Shown here piece after piece: positions 1 to 9,874 of a stretch of 10,821 bases of DNA. The notes under the pieces were generated by a model. The model had not been told where the DNA came from. It saw only the letters and a list, made by a program, of their open reading frames with translations, and ran no database searches. The position numbers and the translations under genes are program-made. Origin of the DNA: Blastococcus sp. CT_GayMR20 (GTDB lineage Bacteria; Actinomycetota; Actinomycetes; Mycobacteriales; Geodermatophilaceae). Within the stretch, counting starts at the first letter, position 1. The number at the start of each line of letters is the position of its first letter. The stretch lies in assembly GCF_004570345.1 (NCBI RefSeq), contig NZ_SPQM01000148.1, positions 1-10,821 on the forward strand, in the 5' to 3' direction.

Positions 1-56
1 GCTCGACGCACGTCCCGGGCGGGAAGCACCGGCACCCGGAGAGAGTTGGCGAGGAC

Positions 57-1454
57 GTGACGACGAGCAGCCCGGCCGGGGTCTTCGACCGGGCGCACCG
101 GCTCACCACCGCCGGGTTGCTCATGCTCGTCACCTTCGTCGCGTTCGAGTCCATCGCGGTCGCGACCGCGATGCCGACGGCCGTGACGGAGCTCGACGGG
201 CTCGCCTGGTACGGGTGGCCGTTCAGCGCCTTCCTCGTGGCCTCCGTGTTCGGCATGGTCGTCGGCGGGGACGCCGGCGACCGGCGGGGGCCGCGAGTGG
301 CCCTGCTGTCCGGCGTCGCCGTCTTCGCGGTCGGTCTCCTCGCCGCGGGGGTGGCGAGCCACATGGCGCTGTTCGTCGCCGCCCGCGCCGTCCAGGGCAT
401 CGGTGGGGGCGCGATCGCGGTCTCCCTCTACGTCGTCGCCGGGCAGGCATACGGGCCGGAGCTGCGGCCGCGGCTGTTCGGGGCGATCTCCGCCGCGTGG
501 GTCCTCCCGGCGCTGATCGGGCCCCTCGTCGCCGGCCTGATCACCGCGCACCTGACCTGGCGGCTGGTGTTCCTCGGCCTGCTGCCGCTCATCGCGCTCG
601 GTCTGTTCCTCGTGCTGCCGTCCCTCCGCGGCCTCGGCGTGCCGGACCCCACCGCCGCTCCGCAGCCCGCCCGGCGGTGGTGGGCACTGCTGGCCGGTGC
701 CGGCATCGCCGCGCTGCAGTACGCCGGCCAGCGGCTGGACCTGCTCGCGGCCGGCATCGCGGTCCTCGGGCTGGCCGCCCTGCTGCTCGGCCTGCGGCAT
801 CTCCTGCCCGGCGGCACGGTGCGTGCGCGTCCGGGCCTGCCCGCCGTCGTCGGCGCCCGGGGCCTGCTGGCCGGGGCCTTCTTCGGCATGGACGCCCTCC
901 TTCCCCTCGCCCTCACCCAGCTGCACGGCTACGGCGCGACCACCGCCGGGATCCCGCTCACCGCGGGAGCCCTCGGCTGGGCGACCGCCTCGCAGCTGCA
1001 GGGCCGCCTGCCGGCGGTGTCGCGCGTCGTCCTCCTCCGGGTGGGGTTCGTCCTGCTCGCCGTCGGACTGTCCGCGACCGCGGTCGTCGCGCTCCCGGGC
1101 GTCGGCGGCTGGCCGGCCTACCTGAGCTGGGCCGTGGCCGGGCTCGGCATGGGCCTCGGGATGCCCAGCGTCGGTGTGCTCCTGCTCGACCAGTCGCCCG
1201 AGCACCGCCGCGGTGCCGACTCGGCGGCGTTCCAGATCTCCGACGTGACCGGCTCGGCCGTCTGCGTCGGCGTCGTGGGGGTGCTGATCGGGGCCGCGAC
1301 GGCCGGTCTGCTCGCCCTGTCCACGGCGGTGCTGCTGGCCGTCGCCGTGCTCACCTCGCTGGCGGTGGTCGGCGCGGCCGTGGCCCCGCGGGCCGGAGCG
1401 CCCGCTGCGGCCACGGGCAGGTCCGTTCCCGCGTCTACGCTGGCCACGCCATGA
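57..1454 (+). CDS. MFS drug/metabolite exporter-like membrane transporter
   Basis: This 465-residue integral membrane protein of the major facilitator superfamily probably uses the proton gradient to export a small molecule; the substrate cannot be read from sequence. About 13-14 hydrophobic helices run from residue 17 to 443, which suggests the 14-helix (DHA2-like) group rather than the 12-helix one. The loop after helix 2 carries the MFS motif A ([11 protein letters not shown], residues 70-80), and helix 5 has a motif-C-like glycine/proline stretch ([19 protein letters not shown], 142-160). The tail from 444 is Ala/Pro/Thr-rich and looks disordered. The GTG at 57 is the likely start because helix 1 follows after a short cytoplasmic leader, but the frame stays open upstream to the window edge and the purine-rich GGAGAG at 38-43 lies rather far from it, so an earlier start is possible. 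The stop overlaps the iscS start by 4 nt (ATGA). Family is confident, substrate unknown. Confidence 0.85.
   Translation: MTTSSPAGVFDRAHRLTTAGLLMLVTFVAFESIAVATAMPTAVTELDGLAWYGWPFSAFLVASVFGMVVGGDAGDRRGPRVALLSGVAVFAVGLLAAGVASHMALFVAARAVQGIGGGAIAVSLYVVAGQAYGPELRPRLFGAISAAWVLPALIGPLVAGLITAHLTWRLVFLGLLPLIALGLFLVLPSLRGLGVPDPTAAPQPARRWWALLAGAGIAALQYAGQRLDLLAAGIAVLGLAALLLGLRHLLPGGTVRARPGLPAVVGARGLLAGAFFGMDALLPLALTQLHGYGATTAGIPLTAGALGWATASQLQGRLPAVSRVVLLRVGFVLLAVGLSATAVVALPGVGGWPAYLSWAVAGLGMGLGMPSVGVLLLDQSPEHRRGADSAAFQISDVTGSAVCVGVVGVLIGAATAGLLALSTAVLLAVAVLTSLAVVGAAVAPRAGAPAAATGRSVPASTLATP
1436..1441 (+). promoter_or_regulatory. Candidate -10 element for near-leaderless iscS transcript
   Basis: TACGCT fits the actinobacterial -10 pattern TAnnnT and lies 9 nt before the iscS ATG at 1451. 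No Shine-Dalgarno sequence precedes that ATG, which fits a leaderless or near-leaderless mRNA. The element is inside the last codons of the MFS gene. No clear -35 hexamer is visible. The alternative is that iscS is translated only by coupling to the MFS gene through the ATGA overlap. Confidence 0.4.
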
Positions 1455-2641
1455 CGTATCTGGACCACGCGGCGACCACGCCGGTGCTCCCCGAGGTGCT
1501 GGCTGCCATGACCGAGCAGCTGGGCCGGGTGGGGAACGCCTCCTCCCTGCACGCCAGCGGCCGCGCTGCCCGCCGCGCCGCCGAGCAGTCCCGGGAGCGG
1601 CTGGCCGAAGCGCTCGGTGCGCGGCCGTCGGAGGTGCTGTTCACCGGCGGCGGCACCGAGAGCGACAACCTCGCGGTGAAGGGGCTGTTCTGGGCCCGCC
1701 GGCAGGCCGACTCGCGCCGTCGGCGGATCGTCGTCAGCCCGGCCGAGCACCACGCCGTCCTCGACAGCGTGGAATGGCTGGCCAAGCACGACGGTGCCGA
1801 GATCACCTGGTTGCCGGTCGAGCCGACCGGCCGCGTCCTGCCGGAGGCGCTCGCCGAGGCGCTCGGCGACGGCAGCGACGTCGCGGTCGCCAGCGTCATG
1901 TGGGCGAACAACGAGATCGGCACGGTGAGCGACCTGCCCGCGCTGGCCGCCGTCGCCCACGACGTGGGTGTCCCGCTCCACACCGACGCCGTCCAGGCGG
2001 TGGGCCAGGTGCCGGTGGACTTCGGCGCGTCGGGGGTCGACGCCCTCACGATGACGGGGCACAAGCTCGGCGGGCCGATGGGCGCCGGCGTGCTCCTGCT
2101 CCGCCGGGACGCCGAGTGCACGCCGCTGCTGCACGGAGGCGGTCAGGAACGCGACGTCCGGTCCGGGACGCTCGACGTGGCCGCGATCGTGGGCCTGGCG
2201 GTCGCCGCGGTCAGCGCCGTCGGCTCCCGCGGCGAGCGCGCCGAGCGGCTCGCCGCCCTGCGCGGACGACTGGTGGACGGCGTCGTCGCGCAGGTGCCCG
2301 ACGTCCAGCTCAACGGGGCGCCGCTGGACGACCGGCTGTCCTCGGGGCCGGGCCGGCTGCCCGGCAACGCGCACCTGTCCTTCCCCGGCGCGGAGGGCGA
2401 CGCCCTGCTGATGCTGCTCGACGCCCGGGGCATCGAGTGCTCGACCGGCTCGGCCTGCAGCGCCGGTGTCGCCCGCCCGAGCCACGTCCTGCTGGCCACG
2501 GGCGCCGACACCGAGCGCGCCCGCAGCTCGCTGCGGTTCAGCCTCGGTCACACGTCGACCGACGCCGACGTGGACGCCGTCCTCGAGGTGATCGGCCCGG
2601 TCGTGGAGCGGGCCCGCCGGGCCGGCCTGGGTTCGCGATGA
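1451..2641 (+). CDS. iscS: Cysteine desulfurase (IscS/NifS type)
   Basis: This cytosolic PLP enzyme of 396 residues takes sulfur from L-cysteine, releasing alanine and holding the sulfur as an enzyme persulfide. The N-terminus is the classic YLDHAATTP. The PLP lysine is K205 in TGHK, with H101 (EHHAV), N154 (WANNEIGT), D179 and Q182 (HTDAVQ) forming the cofactor pocket. The catalytic cysteine is C336 in STGSACSAG, on the mobile loop typical of the IscS/NifS group; a second cysteine, C330, lies six residues before it. Length matches the family. The start is the ATG overlapping the MFS stop; the reading frame is open far upstream but lacks family sequence there. Its stop overlaps the mnmA start by 4 nt, so the two are probably translated together, and MnmA is the obvious sulfur acceptor. 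No iscU or other Fe-S scaffold gene is in the window, so a wider role in Fe-S assembly is possible but not shown here. Confidence 0.95.
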   Translation: MTYLDHAATTPVLPEVLAAMTEQLGRVGNASSLHASGRAARRAAEQSRERLAEALGARPSEVLFTGGGTESDNLAVKGLFWARRQADSRRRRIVVSPAEHHAVLDSVEWLAKHDGAEITWLPVEPTGRVLPEALAEALGDGSDVAVASVMWANNEIGTVSDLPALAAVAHDVGVPLHTDAVQAVGQVPVDFGASGVDALTMTGHKLGGPMGAGVLLLRRDAECTPLLHGGGQERDVRSGTLDVAAIVGLAVAAVSAVGSRGERAERLAALRGRLVDGVVAQVPDVQLNGAPLDDRLSSGPGRLPGNAHLSFPGAEGDALLMLLDARGIECSTGSACSAGVARPSHVLLATGADTERARSSLRFSLGHTSTDADVDAVLEVIGPVVERARRAGLGSR

Positions 2642-3735
2642 GGGTGCTCGCCGCGATGAGCGGGGGCGTCGACTCGGCGGTGGCCGCGGCACTGGCGGTC
2701 GACGCCGGCCACGACGTGACCGGCGTCCATCTCGCCCTCTCGCCCGACCGGCAGACCCTGCGCAGCGGCGCCCGCGGGTGCTGCAGCGTCGAGGACGCAC
2801 ACGACGCCCGTCGGGTCGCCGACGAGCTGGGCATCCCCTTCTACGTCTGGGACCTCGCCGACCGGTTCCGCGAGGACGTCGTCGACGACTTCGTCGCCGA
2901 GTACGAGGCCGGCCGGACGCCCAACCCCTGCCTGCGCTGCAACGAGAAGATCAAGTTCACCGCGGTGCTCGACCGCGCACGCGCCCTCGGCTTCGACGCC
3001 GTCGTGACCGGCCACCACGCCCGCCTCGCCGACGGCGCGCTGAGGCGGTCGGTGGACGCGGCCAAGGACCAGTCCTACGTGCTCGGCGTCCTCACGCCGG
3101 GGCAGCTGGCGGCCGCGATGTTCCCCCTGGGCGCGATGACCAAGGACCGCGTGCGCGAGATCGCGGCCGAGCGCGGGTTCGCCGTCGCCGCCAAGCCGGA
3201 CTCGCACGACATCTGCTTCATCCCCGACGGGGACACCCGCGGATTCCTCACCCGCCGGCTCGGCAGCCGGCCGGGACCGGTGGTCGACGCCGCCACCGGC
3301 GCGACCGTGGGGGAGCACGACGGCACCTTCGGGTTCACCGTCGGCCAGCGCCGCGGCCTGGGCGTCGCCGTGGGGGACCAGCGGCCCCGCTACGTGCTCG
3401 GCATCGAGCCGGTGAGCCGCACCGTGACCATCGGGACGCGCGACCTCGCCGGCGTCCGCGAGGTGCTCACCGGGCCGGCGACGTGGACGGCGGGCGTCCC
3501 GGTCCTGCCCCTCGACGCCGAGGTCCAGCTCCGGGCGCACGCCGCCCCGGTCGCCTGCCGGGTGAGCGCGGCGCAGGACGGGGGACTGCGGATCGCCCTG
3601 GCCGAGCAGCAGCGCGGAGTTGCCCCGGGCCAGTCCGCGGTCCTGTACGAGAAGGACGCGGAGCGGGGCGACCTGGTCCTCGGGCAGGCCGCCGTCCGCA
3701 CCACCCGTGAACGGGAACAGGCCGTTCATCGCTAG
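2638..3735 (+). CDS. mnmA: tRNA-specific 2-thiouridylase MnmA
   Basis: MnmA uses ATP to adenylate C2 of uridine 34 in tRNA-Gln, tRNA-Glu and tRNA-Lys, then inserts sulfur to give 2-thiouridine. The 365 residues match the family length. Near the N-terminus is the PP-loop ATP motif SGGVDS (8-13). The conserved block [14 protein letters not shown] carries C98 and C101, and [11 protein letters not shown] carries C193; by alignment in mind with E. coli, C101 and C193 correspond to its two active-site cysteines (102 and 199). C98 makes a CxxC pair absent from the E. coli enzyme. RGCCS (46-50) is a further conserved-looking cysteine pair. The central [10 protein letters not shown] (233-242) and a C-terminal beta-barrel follow. 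The ATG start sits in the iscS stop (ATGA) with no Shine-Dalgarno, so translation is probably coupled. No tusA-type relay gene is present, which fits direct sulfur transfer from the adjacent desulfurase, as in Bacillus YrvO-MnmA. Confidence 0.95.
   Translation: MRVLAAMSGGVDSAVAAALAVDAGHDVTGVHLALSPDRQTLRSGARGCCSVEDAHDARRVADELGIPFYVWDLADRFREDVVDDFVAEYEAGRTPNPCLRCNEKIKFTAVLDRARALGFDAVVTGHHARLADGALRRSVDAAKDQSYVLGVLTPGQLAAAMFPLGAMTKDRVREIAAERGFAVAAKPDSHDICFIPDGDTRGFLTRRLGSRPGPVVDAATGATVGEHDGTFGFTVGQRRGLGVAVGDQRPRYVLGIEPVSRTVTIGTRDLAGVREVLTGPATWTAGVPVLPLDAEVQLRAHAAPVACRVSAAQDGGLRIALAEQQRGVAPGQSAVLYEKDAERGDLVLGQAAVRTTREREQAVHR
3708..3728 (+). terminator. Hairpin at the 3' end of mnmA
   Basis: TGAACGG (3708-3714) and CCGTTCA (3722-3728) are perfect inverted arms around a 7-nt loop; a G-U pair can extend the stem by one. 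It ends 4 nt before the mnmA TAG. No T tract follows, so it would be a U-less terminator of the kind proposed for actinobacteria, or an mRNA 3'-end stabiliser. It marks the likely end of the transporter-iscS-mnmA unit, since the next gene has its own promoter. Confidence 0.4.
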
Positions 3736-3794
3736 GCGCCTCGACCTTCGCGGCGAGTCCTGCCTTCCCCCTCGGGGTCTCTGCGGGAGCCGAC

Positions 3795-3800
3795 TAGCGT
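3795..3800 (+). promoter_or_regulatory. -10 element of leaderless promoter for the MetE-like gene
   Basis: TAGCGT matches TAnnnT and is followed by exactly 7 nt before the GTG at 3808. That puts the expected transcription start on the first base of the start codon. No Shine-Dalgarno is present in the gap, which supports a leaderless message. A convincing -35 box is not seen; the region holds CCCCTCGGGG at 3768-3777. Confidence 0.6.
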
Positions 3801-3807
3801 CGGTGCC

Positions 3808-7027
<3,220 letters not shown>

Positions 7028-7049
<22 letters not shown>

Positions 7050-7693
7050 ACGGTCGTGGCGATGCCGGTGAGGTGCGCCAGCCGGAGCAGCTCCGAGCGC
7101 CGGAACGCCGGCCCGCCCGAGCGGCCCAGGACGACGGCGCAGCCCGGCCCGCCGTACGGAGAGACCATCATCTCGAGGGCCATCTCGCGCCAGCGCGGCG
7201 GGAGCCAGTCGTCCTCGCTGGGCAGCAGCCGGGGCGACGCCAGCGGCATCCAGGGCAGCGTGAGGCCCTCGAAGTTCGGCGCCGCCTCGGAGGCGGCGGC
7301 GACCTCCCACGAGTCGCCCACCGCGGACAGCACCACCGCCCAGCCGGCGTGGAAGACCCGTGGCAGCTCGGCGGCCAGCAGCTTGGCCGAGGTCCCCTCG
7401 TCGACGCGGGCCAGGGCGTCGAGCAGCTCGAGCTCGCGGTGGGTGTCCAGGGGGCCGGCGAACGGGCGCAGCGACTCGACGGTGACACCGGGAACGGCCT
7501 GGGCGGCGGTGATCAGGCTGTCGGGCAGCCGGTCGCGGGGGAGTTCCACGACCACGTCGTCCACGGCGACCCCGTTGCCGCGCTCGAGGACGTCCAGGGA
7601 GACGATGTCGATGCCCGCGTCGCCGAGCGCCGTGGCCACGGCGCCCAGGATGCCGGGGCGGTCGGGGACCACCAGGCGCAGGAGATAGGACAC
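7028..7693 (-). CDS. ACT-domain protein with GAF-like C-terminal region
   Basis: This 221-residue cytosolic protein starts with an ACT domain (about residues 1-75): [21 protein letters not shown] has the ligand-binding DRPG-I/L turn, followed by [11 protein letters not shown] on the second strand. ACT domains bind amino acids or similar small ligands and usually control an attached or partner protein. The rest (about 85-221) has no catalytic motif I recognise. Residues 117-140 and 173-215 ([41 protein letters not shown]) read like the strands and final helix of a GAF sensor domain; that is inference. The start is placed at the GTG at 7693 because a strong GGAGGA precedes it and the ACT strand begins right after it; the longer frame to 7759 adds only a Pro/Arg-rich, unfamily-like leader. 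M. tuberculosis Rv3013 sits in the same place and orientation, so the link with ligA and gatCAB is old. The ligand and partner are unknown. Confidence 0.8.
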
Positions 7694-7696
7694 GGT

Positions 7697-7702
7697 TCCT
7701 CC
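7697..7702 (-). promoter_or_regulatory. Ribosome binding site of the ACT gene
   Basis: On the minus strand GGAGGA stands 3 nt before the GTG at 7693. It is the main reason for choosing this start over the upstream ATG at 7759. Confidence 0.75.
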
Positions 7703-7738
7703 GGGTCGTCCTCGGGGTGCGGGGCGATCTCCGTCGAT

Positions 7739-7774
7739 CGTGAGGTCCCAGCTTCTCACGCCGGGGAGCCCCGG
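7739..7774. promoter_or_regulatory. Two adjacent dyads in the ACT/gatC divergent promoter region
   Basis: CGTGAG (7739-7744) and CTCACG (7755-7760) form a 6-bp dyad with a 10-nt spacer. It is followed at once by CCGGGG-AG-CCCCGG (7761-7774), a second perfect dyad. The second falls where the -35 box of the gatC promoter would be; the first lies upstream of it and within the probable promoter of the ACT gene. The layout is operator-like, so a repressor or activator could control both directions. No match to a known regulator site is claimed, and GC-rich DNA yields such palindromes by chance. Confidence 0.35.
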
Positions 7775-7785
7775 AAGGCCCCACG

Positions 7786-7791
7786 TAGAGT
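7786..7791 (+). promoter_or_regulatory. -10 element of the gatCA-X-gatB promoter
   Basis: TAGAGT matches TAnnnT. Start of transcription would be near 7798, giving a leader of about 60 nt before the gatC ATG, unlike the leaderless promoters upstream of the MetE-like gene and ligA. The -35 position is taken by the palindrome at 7761-7774 and has no clear consensus, so an activator or a weak sigma-70 contact may be involved. Confidence 0.5.
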
Positions 7792-7804
7792 GGCGAGGTC
7801 GAAG

Positions 7805-7826
7805 GGCGGCCGAGCAGCGCGCCGCC
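7805..7826 (+). other. Hairpin in the gatC 5' leader
   Basis: GGCGGC (7805-7810) and GCCGCC (7821-7826) form a perfect, all-GC stem over a 10-nt loop, just downstream of the predicted transcription start. The 9-mer CCGAGCAGC occurs at 7810-7818 (overlapping the left arm's last base and the loop) and again at 7825-7833. It may protect the 5' end or affect translation. It is too small to be a T-box, and no tRNA-anticodon specifier structure is seen. Confidence 0.35.
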
Positions 7827-7857
7827 GAGCAGCACCGAAGTGGAGTTCCTCCCCAGC

Positions 7858-8157
7858 ATGAGCACGCTCTCCCGGAAGGATGTCGCCCACCTGGCGCGAC
7901 TGTCCCGGCTGGCGGTGACCGCCGAGGAGCTCGACCTGTACGCCGGTCAGCTGTCGGCGATCTTGGACGCCGTGGCGCAGGTGCAGAAGGCCGCGGTCGA
8001 GGACGTGCCGCCGACCACCCACGCCGTCCCGATGACGAACGTCTTCCGGGAGGACGTCACCCGGCCGAGCCTGCCGCGGGACGTCGTCCTGGCCGGCGCG
8101 CCCGCGGCCGAGGACGGCCGCTTCCGCGTGCCGCGCATCCTGCAGGAGGAGGCGTGA
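7858..8157 (+). CDS. gatC: Glu/Asp-tRNA amidotransferase subunit C (GatC)
   Basis: GatC is the small wrap-around subunit that stabilises the GatA-GatB contact in the GatCAB complex. The 99 residues match family length. The N-terminus has [20 protein letters not shown] (5-24), the standard helical opening; then comes the [20 protein letters not shown] middle (47-66), which threads between the other subunits, and the FRVPRIL end (89-95). The ATG at 7858 is preferred because it gives the usual short lead into [11 protein letters not shown]; a GTG at 7840 in the same frame would add six residues and cannot be excluded, since neither has a well-spaced Shine-Dalgarno (GGAG at 7842-7845 is 12 nt from the ATG). 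Its stop overlaps the gatA start (GTGA), so the two are translated together. It is the first gene of its operon. Confidence 0.93.
   Translation: MSTLSRKDVAHLARLSRLAVTAEELDLYAGQLSAILDAVAQVQKAAVEDVPPTTHAVPMTNVFREDVTRPSLPRDVVLAGAPAAEDGRFRVPRILQEEA
8144..8149 (+). promoter_or_regulatory. Ribosome binding site of gatA
   Basis: AGGAGG lies 4 nt before the GTG at 8154, inside the last gatC codons. It fixes the gatA start and, with the GTGA overlap, suggests coupled translation at matched levels. Confidence 0.75.
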
Positions 8158-9671
8158 GCAGCGCGTTCACCTCGATGACGGTCGCGGAGCTGCAGAGCGC
8201 GCTGCAGGACGGCGCGACGGCAGCGGGCGTCACCGAGGCCTACCTGGACCGCATCGCCGCCGAGGACGACGCGCTCGGCTCCTACCTGCACGTCGACCCC
8301 GAGGCCGCGCTGGCCCGGGCCCGCGACATCGACTCGGCCGGCACCGCGGGGACCGGGCTGTCCGGCGTCCCGGTCGCGCTCAAGGACGTCGTCGTCACCG
8401 AGGGCGTCCCCACCACGAGCGGCTCGCGCATCCTCGAGGGCTGGAAGCCGCCCTACGACGCCACGGTCGCCGCCCGGCTGAAGACGGCCGGCACGGTGCT
8501 GCTCGGCAAGACGAACATGGACGAGTTCGCCATGGGCTCGTCCACCGAGAACTCCGCGTACCGCGTCACCCGCAACCCGTGGGACCCCGAGCGGATCCCC
8601 GGCGGTTCGTCCGGCGGTTCGTCGGCCGCCGTCGCCGGCGGGCTGTCCCCGTGGGCGATCGGCACCGACACCGGTGGCTCGATCCGGCAGCCGGCGGCAC
8701 TGACCGGGCTGGTCGGCCACAAGCCCACGTACGGCTCGGTGTCCCGCTACGGCCTCATCGCGTTCTCCTCGAGCCTGGACCAGGCCGGTCCGATGGCGCG
8801 CACCGTCCTCGACGCCGCGCTCCTGCACGAGGCGATCGGCGGCCACGACCCGCTGGACTCCACGAGCATCGACGCGCCGATGCCGGTGCTGGCCGAGTGC
8901 GCCCGCCGCGGCGCCGAGGGCGACCTCTCGGGGCTGCGCATCGGCGTGGTCCGCGAGCTGGGTGGGGAGGGGCACGCCGACGGCTACGAGCCGGGCGTGC
9001 TGTCCCGCGTCGCGGAGGCGGTGGCCCTCCTCGAGAGCATGGGCGCCGAGGTCCGGGAGATCTCCTGCCCCGCCTTCGACCTCGCGCTGCCGGCCTACTA
9101 CCTGATCGCCCCCAGCGAGGCGTCGTCCAACCTGGCCCGCTTCGACGGGGTGCGCTACGGGCTGCGGGTGGGCGACGACGGGCAGCGCGAGCTCGACGAG
9201 GTCATGGCCCTCACCCGCGAGCAGGGGTTCGGCGCCGAGGTGAAGCGCCGGATCATCCTCGGCACCTACGCGCTGTCCAGCGGCTACTACGAGGCCTACT
9301 ACGGCCAGGCGCAGAAGGTGCGGACGCTGATCAGCCGCAACTTCTCCGCCGCGTTCGACGACGTGGACGTCCTGGTCAGCCCGACGACCCCGACGGTGGC
9401 GTTCCCGATCGGGGCCCGCGTCGACGACCCGGTCGCGATGTACGCCGCGGACCTCTGCACCCTCCCGGCGAGCCTGGCCGGCGTGCCGGCGATCTCCGTG
9501 CCGTGCGGGCTCTCCGACGGGTTGCCGGTCGGACTGCAGATCATGGCGCCGGCACTGGCCGACGACCGCTGCTACCAGGTCGCGGCGGCCCTCGAGGCAG
9601 CACAGGACGCCGCCCGCGGCTCCCGCTTCCTCGACCAGCTCCCGGTGCAGACGGTCGAGGGCCTCAGATGA
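8154..9671 (+). CDS. gatA: Glu/Asp-tRNA amidotransferase subunit A (GatA)
   Basis: GatA is the glutaminase subunit of GatCAB. It frees ammonia from glutamine (or asparagine), which travels to GatB to amidate Glu-tRNA-Gln and, in many species, Asp-tRNA-Asn. The 505 residues have the amidase-signature fold. The catalytic triad is Lys77 (VALKDVV), the cis-Ser Ser152 ([10 protein letters not shown]) and nucleophile Ser176 ([11 protein letters not shown]), with the standard 24-residue spacing between the two serines. Further family blocks are [17 protein letters not shown] (120-136), [20 protein letters not shown] (188-207), and FRNFSAAF-like and [12 protein letters not shown] sequences near the C-terminus. 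The GTG start is backed by a strong Shine-Dalgarno and overlaps the gatC stop. The stop overlaps the start of the small membrane protein. The length is typical and all key residues are present. Confidence 0.97.
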   Translation: MSSAFTSMTVAELQSALQDGATAAGVTEAYLDRIAAEDDALGSYLHVDPEAALARARDIDSAGTAGTGLSGVPVALKDVVVTEGVPTTSGSRILEGWKPPYDATVAARLKTAGTVLLGKTNMDEFAMGSSTENSAYRVTRNPWDPERIPGGSSGGSSAAVAGGLSPWAIGTDTGGSIRQPAALTGLVGHKPTYGSVSRYGLIAFSSSLDQAGPMARTVLDAALLHEAIGGHDPLDSTSIDAPMPVLAECARRGAEGDLSGLRIGVVRELGGEGHADGYEPGVLSRVAEAVALLESMGAEVREISCPAFDLALPAYYLIAPSEASSNLARFDGVRYGLRVGDDGQRELDEVMALTREQGFGAEVKRRIILGTYALSSGYYEAYYGQAQKVRTLISRNFSAAFDDVDVLVSPTTPTVAFPIGARVDDPVAMYAADLCTLPASLAGVPAISVPCGLSDGLPVGLQIMAPALADDRCYQVAAALEAAQDAARGSRFLDQLPVQTVEGLR

Positions 9672-9874
9672 GCGGGGAGGGCATGGCCGGCGCGCTCAAG
9701 GCCGCGTGGGCGCTGACGGCGTTCGTCATCGTGGCGGGGCTCGTCCTCTGGATCACCACCGGCCGCCCCGTCTTCGCGGTCTTCATCGTCCTCGGCGTGC
9801 TGACGGCGGCAGGTGCGGCGATCGCCCTCCGCACGCCGGCGCCGCGTTCCTCGAAGGAGGACCCCACCTCGTGA
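9668..9874 (+). CDS. Small two-helix membrane protein, unrecognised
   Basis: I do not recognise this 68-residue protein. It has two hydrophobic helices, about residues 13-29 and 35-54, joined by a short ITTGRPVF turn, then a charged tail ([14 protein letters not shown]) that is probably cytoplasmic. There are no cysteines and no charged residues inside the helices. It looks real: the ATG sits in the gatA stop (ATGA), a GAGGG at 9657-9661 serves as a weak Shine-Dalgarno, the stop sits in the gatB start (GTGA), and the next gene's ribosome site is in its last codons. Removing it would break the operon's chain of overlaps. In M. tuberculosis the gene in this position is pfkA, so the site between gatA and gatB varies among actinobacteria. 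A link to GatCAB (for example membrane placement) is only inference; it may just ride in the operon. Confidence 0.75.
   Translation: MSGEGMAGALKAAWALTAFVIVAGLVLWITTGRPVFAVFIVLGVLTAAGAAIALRTPAPRSSKEDPTS
9854..9860 (+). promoter_or_regulatory. Ribosome binding site of gatB
   Basis: AAGGAGG ends 10 nt before the GTG at 9871, within the last codons of the small membrane protein gene. It supports the GTG as gatB start; the spacing is slightly long but acceptable. Confidence 0.65.

Noticed and set aside
215..1450. Upstream extension of the iscS frame to position 215
   Set aside because: The extension is Arg/Pro/Ala-rich shadow of the transporter gene. Family sequence begins exactly at the ATG at 1451.
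1118..2800. A 560-residue minus-strand open frame opposite iscS
   Set aside because: Shadow of the iscS frame with no recognisable domain or start signal.
7694..7759. Longer start for the ACT protein at the ATG at 7759
   Set aside because: The added 22 residues are not ACT sequence, and a strong GGAGGA directly precedes the GTG at 7693.
7792..7857. T-box or other amino-acid riboswitch before gatC
   Set aside because: The leader is only about 60 nt and lacks the T-box sequence, specifier loop and terminator; only a small stem is present.
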